Positions 43,301 to 52,064 are shown, counted from the first letter of the stretch. The stretch is 64,000 nucleotides of DNA from Deltaproteobacteria bacterium (GCA_016709225.1 JADJEE010000012.1:2523501-2587500); one strand, 5' to 3'. Translations and numbers: made by a program. The notes: generated from the letters alone by a model not told the origin.

Positions 43301-46077
43301 GCGTGCGCACCGAGCTGGGGCACTGGGCGCAGCTGGTGGAGGAGCTCGAGCGCGGTGCCACCACGATGATCGATCCGCGGCTGGCGACCGCGACGCTGTT
43401 CCGCGCCGCCGAGGTCGCGCGCGATCACCTGCGCGATCCGGCGCGTGCGCGTACCGACTTCCAACGGGTGCTACAGGCCGAGCCGGGCCACGTCGGCGCA
43501 CTGCTGGCGCTCGAGGCTCTGCAGCGCGAGGCCGCCGACGTCGAGGGATTGGCCGACACGTTGCTGCAGCAGGCCCGCAGCTTCCGCGGCGGCACGGCAC
43601 GCGCGATGGCGTGGCACGAGCGTGCCCGCGCACTCGAGCTCGCGGGCGTCGGCACCACCGACGAGCGGGTCGAGGCGCTGTCGGGTGTGCTCGCCGTGCA
43701 TGCCGCCGATCGAGGGGCCCTGACCGGGCTCGAGCGCGAGGCGCTCGACAGCGGCGATCCGCGGATCATCGCGAGCGTCGACGGACGACTCGCGAGCACG
43801 GTCGGCGATCCCATGCTGCGCGCGGCGTTCCTGACCCGCCGCGCCGAGGCGCTCGAGGCCGCTGGCGGACCGCAGGCCCTCGAGGTGTACCGTGAGGCGA
43901 TCGCCCTCGATCCCGAAAACCTCGGGGCCCTGCGCGGGCTCTCGCGGCTTGCCGAGGTGCTCGGCGACGTCGATGCACTGGTCGAGGTCGCGGAGCACGA
44001 AGCCTCGATCGCGAAGACGCCCGCCGAGGCCGCCGAGGCGTGGACTCGGGCCGGCAACGCGCGCATCGATCAGATCGGTGATCGCGGCGCCGCGGTGCGT
44101 GCGTTCGACAAGGCGCTGCAGCTGTGGCCCGATCACGAGCGCGCTGCCACGCGGCTGTCGGCGTTGATGCGGCAGCAGGGCCAGCTCGAGAAGCTCGCCG
44201 ATCGTCTGCAGCGTGCCGCCGGCGAGGCTCGCGATCCCGTGCGGCAGCGGGCGCTGTGGCTCGAGGTGGCGCGCCTGTACGCCAAGGAGCTCGACAACCT
44301 CGGCGGCGCGATTCATGCGCTCGAGCGACTGCTGCGGGATCATCCGAAGGATGCGAGCGCGCTGCTCGAGCTGGCGGGGCTCTACCTCGCCGATCGCCGC
44401 ACCGATGACGCCATCGCGCTGCTGCGGCGCGCCGCCCAGGTCGCGCAGGGCGACCAGCTGGCCGAGGCCAACTTCCTGCTCGCGGTGGCGCTCGAAGACA
44501 AGGGCGACACGCCGGGGGCGTTTCGTCACTACGAGCTCGCGATGCAGCAGCGGCCCGACGACGCCCGCGTGTTGTCGCGCGTCGTGGCGTTGCAGCTCGA
44601 CTCGGGGCTGTTCGCGGCCGCGGTCGACAGTGCCTCCCGCCTGCGCGGCCAGGTGAAAGACGAGCCGGCGCAGGTTGCCGCCGACATCGCGCTCGCGCAG
44701 GCGCACCTCGGCGTGCGGCACATCGACGAGGCCATCGACGCGCTCGCCGATGCGATCGCGATCGAAGGTCCGGGCGGCACCGCGAGCACCGAGCTCCACC
44801 GGGTGGCGACGCAGCCCGAGCACTGGCAGCGCTACATCATCGCGCTGCGCGGACAAATCGGCGGCGCGGGTGATCACGCCGCGATGCTGTGGCTCGAGCT
44901 GGCACGCACCCAACGCGATCGGCTCGGTGAGGCCGAGCACGGCCGCGCGACGTTGATCGAGGGCCTGCGCGCGTGCAACGGCGATGCTGGCCTGCGCTTC
45001 GAGCTCGCCAACGACCTGCGACTGGCGCATCGCGTGGTCGATGCCATCGAGCAGCTGCAGCAGGTGCTCATGGACGACGTCACGCGCATCGAGGCCTGGC
45101 GCTCACTCGCGCAGGCCTTTGGCGATCTCGAGCAGCCGCGCGCGCGCGGCCTCGCGACCGCAGCGATGCTCACCTTCGAGGTCGCGAGCCCCGAGGAACG
45201 CGAGCAGATGCGCGGCTGGGCGCCGCGCACCGAGGCGATCCGGCCCGGTTCGCTGGCCGGTGATGCGACCGCGGATCTCCACGTTGCGCGCGACCAACAG
45301 GCCCCGGCTGCTGCACTGCTGGCCTCCATGGTCGAGGGCCTCGCGAAGATCCGCCCTGCGGATCTGTCGCGCTGGGGCGTGGGCAGTCGCGACAAGCTCG
45401 CGCAGCGACCCGATCAGCCGCTGCGCGTGCTGGTCGATCGCATCGCGGCGCTGTTCGGGATCGAGGAGTACGACGTCTACCAGCACAACCTGCGCGATCG
45501 CACCGTGTTCGTCGAGAACACCGGTCGGCCGAGCGTGCTGGTGGCGTCGTGGCTCGGCGAGCTGCCGCCGAGCCAGCAGGTCTTCGCGATCACGCAGTCG
45601 ATCGTCAACCTCTCGCGAGGGCTCTTCACGATCGATCTGTTCACGCCGCGCGAGCTCGAGATCCTGGTCGCCGCGGCCGCGCGGAGCAGTGCGCCCTCGT
45701 TCGGCGAGACCATCGCCGCCGCCGACGTGCTCGACGATCACATGCGAACCATCGTCAAGGCGATCTCGCGCAAGCGCAAGCGAGCCTTCGAGATCGCCGC
45801 CGAGGCGCTGCCGCGCTCGCGTGGTCCCGACACCGCGACCTTCATCCAGTGGGCGCGCCAGAGCGCGCGCCGCATCGCGTTGCTGGTCGCCGACGATCTG
45901 CCGGGCTGCATCACCACCGTCGCGCGCGCCGAGGGCATCCAAGGCAAGCTCGGCGTCGCCGCCGTGCGCACCTCGCCGGTGCTCGCGGACCTCGTGCGCG
46001 TGTGGATCTCACGCCCGGCGATGACGCTACGCTACGCGAGTGGCCTGCTGCCGATGCCCGCCGCACGACCGGGGTGA
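40387..46077 (+). CDS. Giant tetratricopeptide-repeat protein
   Basis: About 1,896 residues from a GTG at 40387 (VTTPNDPSRRKPPPPPGLAR). Residues 1–240 are Pro/Ala/Thr-rich and probably disordered. Residues of roughly 245–1640 are a near-continuous array of TPR-type helices with recurring ALAVEPxHxxAL and ARxLELxGxxxxAxxxYRRAL-like units. The last 240 residues form a different, conserved-looking domain (PLRVLVDRIAALFGIEEYDV, VLVASWLGELPPSQQVFA, FTPRELEILVAAAARS) seen at the end of other long TPR proteins in Myxococcota. There is no signal peptide or membrane segment. A TATCAT element lies near 40347. Function unknown, likely scaffolding. Confidence 0.85.
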   Translation: MTTPNDPSRRKPPPPPGLARRPNPPDAGKPGEPSSSPGAAAKPGGPGATLPKPPAVRRGTQPSIPPTPSPVPAVAATATGVFEISDEELEPSPPARASSRSLPAVPPEPGEAELVVPAIAAPPPAVAPPTIAPPTIAPTGAATPATAPPTIASTSTATAAGASGESPKPPSVPPRTPPAIKPPAPPRPAPAAVGRPAIAPAPRPGAPAPASAERPRVATPMPSPAPTRAEGPLPTLAVGPSPVPAGATPVADAMRDAHAEDARAAIISYVELLGRTDDVARRGRICFEIARLHELLREYEAAQHNYLQALNASPEHLPAVVGARRVALRRGSWDAVVELFDREIRLTADRGAKAALLLAKGRVLEDRLRQLPAAREAYAAAIELADPDVALFHAMAQIDARAASWDALERLYESSANVLADDASLRAAMLCQRARLRELHRDDLDGAAQLYAQAFELDDAAPGAAAALERLYARRGRHRELAALLEREADLVTDPGSRALILHRAALVTLERIGDRAAARALLERAEKTSPGQPVVLEALVRVYEDAAQWPELVRTLATLTEATHEPGERLGLLHRIGMVCLDGLDDRDGAIAAFEALLEIDAAHVPALRALAPLYTATSRFDALVKMHRGEAGTAREPHRRASAHARAGEILERLERFDEAIGEHEHALALVPDMLPSFEALVGLLARAQRHRALIELYERQLERFDLERRIESLFAIGDLYRGPLADPEQAEFAYRRILKLRPQHLGAIHALARVAAAAGRWRSLIEALELEAGIATAPHQVADLLHRIGEILDERLERRDEAIARLRSVLALEPAHAATLATLGRIFHAEGRWADLAEIYQRELDAATDESTQVALLHKLGELHARQLADLDQATGFLRRALDLDPRHGASLQALSRILRGRAQWRELAALAELERDGFRDPASRALASFQLGLLYEERLDDRAAAERCYSLAVELSPSNRPAADALARVRTELGHWAQLVEELERGATTMIDPRLATATLFRAAEVARDHLRDPARARTDFQRVLQAEPGHVGALLALEALQREAADVEGLADTLLQQARSFRGGTARAMAWHERARALELAGVGTTDERVEALSGVLAVHAADRGALTGLEREALDSGDPRIIASVDGRLASTVGDPMLRAAFLTRRAEALEAAGGPQALEVYREAIALDPENLGALRGLSRLAEVLGDVDALVEVAEHEASIAKTPAEAAEAWTRAGNARIDQIGDRGAAVRAFDKALQLWPDHERAATRLSALMRQQGQLEKLADRLQRAAGEARDPVRQRALWLEVARLYAKELDNLGGAIHALERLLRDHPKDASALLELAGLYLADRRTDDAIALLRRAAQVAQGDQLAEANFLLAVALEDKGDTPGAFRHYELAMQQRPDDARVLSRVVALQLDSGLFAAAVDSASRLRGQVKDEPAQVAADIALAQAHLGVRHIDEAIDALADAIAIEGPGGTASTELHRVATQPEHWQRYIIALRGQIGGAGDHAAMLWLELARTQRDRLGEAEHGRATLIEGLRACNGDAGLRFELANDLRLAHRVVDAIEQLQQVLMDDVTRIEAWRSLAQAFGDLEQPRARGLATAAMLTFEVASPEEREQMRGWAPRTEAIRPGSLAGDATADLHVARDQQAPAAALLASMVEGLAKIRPADLSRWGVGSRDKLAQRPDQPLRVLVDRIAALFGIEEYDVYQHNLRDRTVFVENTGRPSVLVASWLGELPPSQQVFAITQSIVNLSRGLFTIDLFTPRELEILVAAAARSSAPSFGETIAAADVLDDHMRTIVKAISRKRKRAFEIAAEALPRSRGPDTATFIQWARQSARRIALLVADDLPGCITTVARAEGIQGKLGVAAVRTSPVLADLVRVWISRPAMTLRYASGLLPMPAARPG

Positions 46078-46145
46078 GGCAGGCGCGCGCGCAGAGCGAG
46101 GCGGTGCCCATCCGTGTGCGCCGCCCCGCGTCGCATGGCGCAGTG

Positions 46146-46613
46146 CTACGGCGCCTCCATGCAGAGGCCGGTTTGATCGTTGCAGACGGGCTTGTACCAC
46201 GGGCAGTTGGCGTCGCTGCCTTGGCAGGGCTCTTCGCCGCGACAGCACTCGCCGGGACACTTGCTCGCGTCGCAGCCTAGCTCCTTCCACAATTGCGGGT
46301 CGGCGTTGCACACGGAGAAGGGGATCGAGACGTCGCTGCATGCCGCAATGGCACCGTCGCCGCAGGCCTGCTCTGGGTAGCATCGCGTTCGGTTCAGGGC
46401 GACGTCACGACAGGGCTCGAGGCGCTCGTCGAAGTAGTTCGAGAGGCACCTGTCGACGGTCGAGTCACTCCCACAGGCGCGCGCCCACGTGGCAAACGCC
46501 TCGCAGGCTTCGACCTCCTCGTCGCGCTCGGGGTCGTCGACCACGGTGCGGTCGGAGCAGCCCCAGCCGACCAGGATCCCGACCGCGGCGAAGACGAGTT
46601 GGCGCAGTCGCAT
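46146..46613 (-). CDS. Cys-rich lipoprotein
   Basis: A 155-residue predicted lipoprotein. MRLRQLVFAAVGILVGWGC ends in a lipobox (G-W-G-C). The mature part carries about fourteen cysteines (EACEAFATWARACGS, DRCLSNYF, EPCRDV, TRCYPEQACGDGAIAACSD, SKCPGECCRGEEPC, NCPWYKPVCND, GLCMEAP) in patterns typical of disulphide-rich myxobacterial surface proteins. An AGGTGA ribosome-binding site lies before the ATG. It follows the PDZ lipoprotein by 9 bases, so the two are probably co-expressed and may work together. Confidence 0.75.
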   Translation of the reverse strand: MRLRQLVFAAVGILVGWGCSDRTVVDDPERDEEVEACEAFATWARACGSDSTVDRCLSNYFDERLEPCRDVALNRTRCYPEQACGDGAIAACSDVSIPFSVCNADPQLWKELGCDASKCPGECCRGEEPCQGSDANCPWYKPVCNDQTGLCMEAP

Positions 46614-46622
46614 CGACGTCAC

Positions 46623-47729
46623 CTACTCCACCCGGTACGCGATCGTGAAAGGCGACCCGCTGCGGAGCAGCGTGAGCGTGAAGTCGGATGCCGAGGCCAG
46701 GCTTGCGTACGCGTCCAGTACGCCGGGGATGGTGTTGATGGCCATGCCGTTGAGCACGATCGGTCGGTCACCGGTGCGCAGGCCGAGGGCATAGACCACC
46801 GTACCGGCGCTTACGTCCGTCAAGGTCCAGTTGGTGCCGGTGACCATGTTGACCCGCGGCGATTCCTTCAGCAGCCAGCCGGGGTTGTCGAGCATGTCCT
46901 CGAAGAAGCCGGCGTCCACGTCGTACCGGCTCTTGTCCGAGTTCCACGTGATCGCCTGGCTGAGGACGTAGTGATCGGTGTAGCTGTCGTCGGGGAGCTC
47001 GGCGACGCCGGGGTCGACGTCGAAGCCCGCGGTCGTCGAGTCGGCGCCGCCGGTGGTATCGGGGGCGTAGATCTGGAACGCGGCACAGCTACCGATGCCG
47101 CCGCTCTGAACGAGGTCCGGGATCAGGTCGGCGTCGAGCGAGGGGCCGATGATGTTCTCGCACTCGTTGTGGTTGACCCCTGGGGTCTCGTCGATGATCT
47201 CGAGGCAGCGCGTGACCGCAGCAGCGTAGATCTCGTCGCGGTAAAGCATGAGAATCCCGCCGGGGGTCTCGTCGTCGCCGATGATGTGATCGATGGCGTA
47301 CTCTGCGTGGACCTCGGGAGGCACGCAGACGCAGCCCTTCGGCGCGTCTCCATCGGGTGGAGGCTCGATGATGTCGCCGACTTCACCCTCGTCACATACC
47401 CACGGATCGACCGTACCGTTGTCCTTGCAATACCGTGGCCCCGGTACGCCAACCGGCGCCTCCGGATGCGGCGGCAGCCGGGCGCACCACAGTGTCCCAT
47501 CCATCACCGGCATGGTGCCGGTGTCCTCGGCGCTACCGATCGTGCCCCAGCTGTCGACCGTCTGATCGTTGAGCACGCCCTTGGCGCAGCCGGCGAGGCC
47601 CGTGGGCGCGACGCTGAGACCAAGCACCATCATCCAGCTACTGAATGCGATGCGATGCGATGCGATGCGATGCGATGCGATGCGATGCGATGCATGATCC
47701 CGATTCCTTCGTGCCTCGCATGTCCGCAC
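46623..47729 (-). CDS. PDZ-domain lipoprotein with pentanucleotide-repeat 5' end
   Basis: About 368 residues from a GTG at 47729, or 336 from the ATG at 47633. The lipobox is in MMVLGLSVAPTGLAGC. The N-terminal residues from the GTG are MRTCEARRNRDHA, then SHRIA repeats encoded by a GATGC-type microsatellite, then the signal peptide. The mature part is Asp/Gly/Pro-rich with several cysteines. The last 60 residues (VVYALGLRTGDRPIVLNGMA, LDAYASLASASDFTLTLLRS) look like a PDZ domain of the GspC type. A weak promoter ends 11 bases before the GTG. The signal peptide from 47633 alone lacks positive charges; the repeat-encoded His/Arg residues would supply them. Confidence 0.7.
   Translation of the reverse strand: MRTCEARRNRDHASHRIASHRIASHRIAFSSWMMVLGLSVAPTGLAGCAKGVLNDQTVDSWGTIGSAEDTGTMPVMDGTLWCARLPPHPEAPVGVPGPRYCKDNGTVDPWVCDEGEVGDIIEPPPDGDAPKGCVCVPPEVHAEYAIDHIIGDDETPGGILMLYRDEIYAAAVTRCLEIIDETPGVNHNECENIIGPSLDADLIPDLVQSGGIGSCAAFQIYAPDTTGGADSTTAGFDVDPGVAELPDDSYTDHYVLSQAITWNSDKSRYDVDAGFFEDMLDNPGWLLKESPRVNMVTGTNWTLTDVSAGTVVYALGLRTGDRPIVLNGMAINTIPGVLDAYASLASASDFTLTLLRSGSPFTIAYRVE
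47646..47693. repeat. Pentanucleotide microsatellite, (TGCGA)9 + TGC
   Basis: Nine perfect TGCGA units and three further bases on the plus strand, which read GCATC on the coding strand of the PDZ lipoprotein gene. The tract lies between candidate start codons (47729 GTG, 47721 ATG) and the lipoprotein signal peptide (ATG 47633). Because the unit is 5 bp, gain or loss of one unit shifts the frame. Confidence 0.95.
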
Positions 47730-47740
47730 GAGGCTTCATC

Positions 47741-47769
47741 AGTGTTCCCGCCGTGCGCGCGATCGTCAA
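47741..47769 (-). promoter_or_regulatory. Putative promoter of the PDZ lipoprotein gene
   Basis: On the minus strand, TTGACG (47769 to 47764), a 17-base spacer and AACACT (47746 to 47741). The −35 is good and the −10 weak (3 of 6). It ends 11 bases before the GTG at 47729. Confidence 0.4.
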
Positions 47770-47946
47770 GCGTCGTGGTCGTCACATTGGCGTTCTCGGG
47801 ACGCGCCACGGCAGCGCTTTCTCAGGCGTGCCCTGATCCCGATCGTCCTCTCGATCCCATGGCCACTCGGCATCGCGCGGGCGCGGTGGTTACGTGGCAT
47901 GCATGCAGCGCTCGCCGCCGCTCGTCGCAATGCCGGCCCAGCGGCC

Positions 47947-49002
47947 TCACGCGACGACGGGCACGCCCTGCGCGTCGTCGCCGAGCAGCTCGAATGCGGC
48001 GCGGTGCTGCGTGACGAGACGCTGCGCCGCGCCATCGTGCGGCAGCAGCTCGAGCTCGCAGCGTGCGAGCTTGCTGTTGAGGCAGATCTTGTCGCCGCCG
48101 GGCGGGTTGCGGTAGCGCAGGCCGACGAAGCGCTCGCGCGGCGCAGCGATCGCGACGTTCAAGCGCGCGCTGTCGTTGCGGGTGGAGAAGCGCCATGACA
48201 GCGCGTCGATCGAGACATCGGCGAAGGGGGCCCGCGAGAGTGCGTTGAAGCGATGCTCGTGCTCGCCGATGCGCAGCACGGCGACGGTGAGCCACGGGGT
48301 CCACAGCGGGCCGAGGCGGAGCTTGGCGCTGGCGCACTCGAGGAACGCGTCGTCGCGATCGTCGAAGCCGGCGACCTGCGCCCAGGCGTAGCGATCGGTG
48401 TGGCGCGTGCCCCAGTTGTGGTTCTGGCTGCCGAGCCAGCGATCGACGACGTGGGTCTCGCCGTCGACGTCGATGGTGCCGCGCAGCCGCACCATCGGTG
48501 CCGGCACGAGGGTCTTCGCCTTGGGAAAGCCGCCGCGGTAGCGCGCCGGCGGGAGCAGCAGCAGCGGCGCGTCTGTGCCTTCGTACGTCAACGACCACGC
48601 CACGCGGTGACCGCCGTGCTCGAGCGTGCCATGCAGCGCGCCATCCTCGAGGCGTGCGCCCGGCAGCTCGACCGCGAGGCCGTCTTCGCGCACGCGACAG
48701 GCTGCGATGGGATGTTCCGAGCGACACGCGACCACGCGCTCGCCGTCGAAGACCATCGCCCACAACTCGCCGATGGCATCGCTCGGTCGGCCGGCAGGTG
48801 AGAAGAGCGTGTAGCGGATCCACAACGCCAGCGGCTCACGGGGATGGTTGGCGCGCACGAACCAGCTCTCGTAGTGGCCCTGCGAGTCGCTCGCACGCCA
48901 TCTCGCGCCGTTGCAGCCCCCGCGCGTCGACAACGTGGGATCGATCGTCATCCCTGCTCGTACCGCGACCCGAGGGCGATCGTCCATGACGTCCGACGTC
49001 AT
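47947..49002 (-). CDS. CrtC/AttH-like (lipocalin-type β-barrel) protein, function unknown
   Basis: About 351 residues from the ATG at 49002 (GAGG four bases upstream); ATGs at 48987 and 48951 are alternatives. Segments such as HYESWFVRANHPREPLALWI, GELWAMVFDGE, and VVDRWLGSQNHNWGTRHTDR followed by YAWAQV recall hydroxyneurosporene-hydratase (CrtC) and AttH-type double lipocalin folds. These bind or modify hydrophobic ligands. No carotenoid genes are near. No signal peptide is evident. It is divergent from the S9 peptidase, with overlapping −10 elements between them. The family call is tentative. Confidence 0.6.
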   Translation of the reverse strand: MTSDVMDDRPRVAVRAGMTIDPTLSTRGGCNGARWRASDSQGHYESWFVRANHPREPLALWIRYTLFSPAGRPSDAIGELWAMVFDGERVVACRSEHPIAACRVREDGLAVELPGARLEDGALHGTLEHGGHRVAWSLTYEGTDAPLLLLPPARYRGGFPKAKTLVPAPMVRLRGTIDVDGETHVVDRWLGSQNHNWGTRHTDRYAWAQVAGFDDRDDAFLECASAKLRLGPLWTPWLTVAVLRIGEHEHRFNALSRAPFADVSIDALSWRFSTRNDSARLNVAIAAPRERFVGLRYRNPPGGDKICLNSKLARCELELLPHDGAAQRLVTQHRAAFELLGDDAQGVPVVA

Positions 49003-49012
49003 CGGGCCTCGG

Positions 49013-49019
49013 GTATGCT
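49013..49019. promoter_or_regulatory. Overlapping −10 elements between divergent genes
   Basis: GTATGCT contains TATGCT on the plus strand (49014–49019), ending 8 bases before the S9 peptidase ATG at 49028. It also contains GCATAC on the minus strand (49018 to 49013), ending 10 bases before the ATG at 49002. No −35 boxes were clear. Confidence 0.4.
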
Positions 49020-49027
49020 CCCCGCCC

Positions 49028-51046
49028 ATGAGATCCGTGCTGGGGTTCGCCGTCGTGTCGATGCTGTGGGGCTGTGCCGTGTCCACCCCCGCCCATGCCG
49101 CTGCGCCGGTGCCCAAGCGCGGCACGACGGCGCGCACGGAGCACATCACGCCCGAGATGATTGCGGATCTCGAGAGCGTCGGTGAGGTCGCGATCAGCCC
49201 CGATGGCCGCCACGTCGCGTTCGTGAAGCGCGTGCCACGAGCCCAACACGATGGCCCGTCGACGATGGTGCGCGCGCTGTTCGTGGTCGATGCGGGCAAG
49301 GGCGCGCCGCGGCAGTTCACGTTCGAGCCCGATGCTGCGAGCGCGCCGACGTGGTCGCCCGATGGCCAGCAGATCGCATTCATCGGCCGGCGCAAGGGCG
49401 ATGCGGCCGCGCAGATCTACGTGGTCGCGGCCGACGGTGGCAACGCACGCCCACTCACCAAGCTGAGATCGTCGGTGCGCGAGCTGCAGTGGTCGCCCGA
49501 TGGCCGCAGCCTCGCGTACACCACCGACGTCGCGCCGACCGAGCAGGAGCAGGCCGCACAGGATGTCGGTCGCGATCACGTGGTGGGCGACGTCGAGGGC
49601 ACGCGGCGACAGCTGTTCGTGATGCCGGCAGAGGGTGGCGAGGCGATCGCGATCACCCCGCGCGACTTCCACGTCGAGCGCGTGCGTTGGTCGCCCAAGG
49701 GCGACGCGTTCGCGCTGGTCGGCGGCGAACGAGCCGACGTCGACGGCACCATGATGTATGGCGGCGTGTATCGAGTCGCGTCCGCCGGCGGCAAGCCCAC
49801 GCGGCTTTGCGACACCGCAGGCAAGCTCGGCGAGCTCGCGTGGTCGCCCGATGGCGGGACGGTCGCGTTCCTCGGGGCCAGCGACATCCACGATCCCACC
49901 GCCGGCGTGGTGTTCGTGGTGCCAGCGACCGGCGGCACCGCGCGCGCGCTGACGGCCGAGTACGCCGGCACCGGGCAGTGGCTCGAGTTCATCGACGACG
50001 CGACGCTGGCGGTGATGGCCAACGAGGACACCGCCGTCGCGTTGCTGCGGGTCTCGCTGCGCGACGGCAAGCGCAGCCGCGCGATCGCGACCACGCCGAT
50101 CTGCCACGGTGCCGATCTCGTACGCGGCGTGTTCGCGTGCAGCGGCGAGGGCCCGACGCACCCGCCCGAGCTGTTCGTCGGCAAGCTCGGTGCGCGCACG
50201 ATGCAGCGGCGCACCCACGGCAACCCGCAGCTCGATCGGGTGCTGCTCGGCGAGCAATCGGTGCTGCGGTGGAAGGCCGCCGATGGCCTCGCGCTCGCGG
50301 GCGTCGTCACGATGCCGGTCGGCCACCGCAAGGGCGAGCGGCACCCGCTGGTCGTGATGCCACACGGCGGCCCCGAGGGGGTGTCGCAGCAGGGCTGGAA
50401 CACCCGCTCGGGCTATCCGGTGCAGCTGTTCGCGGCCAACGGCTACGTGGTGTTCGAGCCCAACTATCGCGGTAGCTCCGGTCGCGGCGTCGCGTTCGGC
50501 AAGGCCGACCACGGCGATCTGGGCGGCAAGGAATTCGACGATGTGCTCGCCGGCATCGACGAGCTCGTGCGGCAGGGCGTGGTCGATGGCGATCGCGTCG
50601 GCATGGGCGGCTGGAGCTACGGCGGCTACTTCTCGGGCCTCGCCGCGACCCGGCACAGCGCACGCTTCCGCGCCGCGATGGTCGGCGCGGCGATCACCAA
50701 CTGGATGTCGTTCACCGGCACCAGCGAGATCGAGCACGAGAACTCGCTGGTGCACTGGAACCTGTGGCCGTACGACCAGCCCGAGCTGGTGTGGTCACGT
50801 TCGCCGATGGCCCACACCAAGCAGTCGAAGACCGCGACGCTCATCGTGCATGGCAGCAGCGACACCCGCGTGCCGCCCGAGCAGGCCAAGGAGCTCTACC
50901 GGGCGCTGCGCCACGCGGGCACCACCACCGAGGTGGTGTTCTATCCCCGCGAGGGCCACGGCCTGGGCGAGCGCGAGCACCAGCTCGACTTCATGCACCG
51001 CTTCCTGGCGTGGTTCGATCGCCACCTGCAGGCCGCCGAGGGCTGA
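49028..51046 (+). CDS. S9-family (prolyl oligopeptidase/acylaminoacyl peptidase) exported peptidase
   Basis: A 672-residue serine peptidase. A signal with lipobox-like LWGC or a cleavage after PAHA precedes a WD40-like β-propeller (about 45–400; repeats with WSPDG, as in APTWSPDGQQIAF). The α/β-hydrolase domain follows. The catalytic triad is S530 in GGWSYGGY, D612 in GSSDTRVP and H644 in EGHGLGE. HGGPEGVSQQGW forms the oxyanion region. Such enzymes trim short peptides in the periplasm. The stop lies 3 bases from the convergent M48 gene. Confidence 0.92.
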   Translation: MRSVLGFAVVSMLWGCAVSTPAHAAAPVPKRGTTARTEHITPEMIADLESVGEVAISPDGRHVAFVKRVPRAQHDGPSTMVRALFVVDAGKGAPRQFTFEPDAASAPTWSPDGQQIAFIGRRKGDAAAQIYVVAADGGNARPLTKLRSSVRELQWSPDGRSLAYTTDVAPTEQEQAAQDVGRDHVVGDVEGTRRQLFVMPAEGGEAIAITPRDFHVERVRWSPKGDAFALVGGERADVDGTMMYGGVYRVASAGGKPTRLCDTAGKLGELAWSPDGGTVAFLGASDIHDPTAGVVFVVPATGGTARALTAEYAGTGQWLEFIDDATLAVMANEDTAVALLRVSLRDGKRSRAIATTPICHGADLVRGVFACSGEGPTHPPELFVGKLGARTMQRRTHGNPQLDRVLLGEQSVLRWKAADGLALAGVVTMPVGHRKGERHPLVVMPHGGPEGVSQQGWNTRSGYPVQLFAANGYVVFEPNYRGSSGRGVAFGKADHGDLGGKEFDDVLAGIDELVRQGVVDGDRVGMGGWSYGGYFSGLAATRHSARFRAAMVGAAITNWMSFTGTSEIEHENSLVHWNLWPYDQPELVWSRSPMAHTKQSKTATLIVHGSSDTRVPPEQAKELYRALRHAGTTTEVVFYPREGHGLGEREHQLDFMHRFLAWFDRHLQAAEG

Positions 51047-51049
51047 CGA

Positions 51050-51874
51050 TCACTTCGCAGTGCCGACCGGCTTCGGCGTCTTGTCGGTGATCTTGCAGAC
51101 CTCGCGCAGCGCGTTCCACTGGGCGGCGTCGAGTGCCGGTGCGCCTTCCTTCTCGAGATCCTTCAGCGCCGACTGGCGGTGTTCGCCGGTCGGGTGTGAG
51201 GAGATGAACTCGAGCGCACCAGGCACGTTGCCGCCCTTGGCGGCCATGGTGTCGAAGAATCGCGCGAGCCCGCGCGAGTCGATGCCCGCGGCGTTGAGCA
51301 GCTCGACGCCCTTGCGATCGGCCTCGAGCTCGTCGTCGCGGCTGAACTTCGAGTCGACCACCGTGCGACCCAGCTCCGCACCCATGTCGCCGCCGCCGGG
51401 CAACAACAGCGAGAACACGCCGTAGCCGAGCGCTTGCACCACGCCCTTGTTGGGGTGGTCGGCCAGCTCGTGCGACATCTCGTGGGCCAGCACGCCGGCG
51501 AGCTCGTTGGGGTCGGCGGCGTTCGTGATGATCTCGTCGTAGATGACGACGTAGCCACCGGGGGCCGCGAAGGCGTTGAGTACGTCGTCCTTCACGACGT
51601 ACACGCGGAAGGGCACGTCGTGATCCGCCGCGCGCGCCAGCTTCTGCACCAGGTCGTCGAGCGCCGCGAGCCCCTTCTGCTCGGTGCAGAACGACGCCTT
51701 GTCGCCCACGGATTCGATCAGCTCGCTGCCGATGCGGTCGGTCACGCTGTTCGGCACGAAGCGCGCGAGCACCCCCGACAGCAGGGGAATCGACAGGAAG
51801 AACGCACCCATCGCGACCGCGAGCACGGTGCCGATGATTGCGAGGCGACGCTTCTTGGGATCGTGGTGTGCCAT
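51050..51874 (-). CDS. M48-family metalloprotease
   Basis: A 274-residue membrane-anchored zinc protease. The N-terminal segment RLAIIGTVLAVAMGAFFLSI is a membrane anchor or uncleaved signal. HEMSH (131–135) is the HExxH zinc site and DDELEADRKGVELL carries the third ligand Glu. SSHPTGEHRQSAL is the usual family end. Homologues such as BepA and LoiP take part in outer-membrane protein quality control. GAGG lies just before the ATG. Confidence 0.9.
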   Translation of the reverse strand: MAHHDPKKRRLAIIGTVLAVAMGAFFLSIPLLSGVLARFVPNSVTDRIGSELIESVGDKASFCTEQKGLAALDDLVQKLARAADHDVPFRVYVVKDDVLNAFAAPGGYVVIYDEIITNAADPNELAGVLAHEMSHELADHPNKGVVQALGYGVFSLLLPGGGDMGAELGRTVVDSKFSRDDELEADRKGVELLNAAGIDSRGLARFFDTMAAKGGNVPGALEFISSHPTGEHRQSALKDLEKEGAPALDAAQWNALREVCKITDKTPKPVGTAK

Positions 51875-52064
51875 GGTCCTCACGGGGTCGCGATCTACCA
51901 GGTCGACCGCGCGCGCATTGCCCCGCATCTCGCGGGGCCTAGGTCGCGGTCGTCCATGGTAGCGAATCTCGTGCGCGAAGAGGACGCCCTCGTTGAAAAC
52001 GAGGGCGTCGATTGTCTCTCGCCACGCGCGGTCCTGTGACCTCGGCTTCGCCAGGGTGCGTGAC

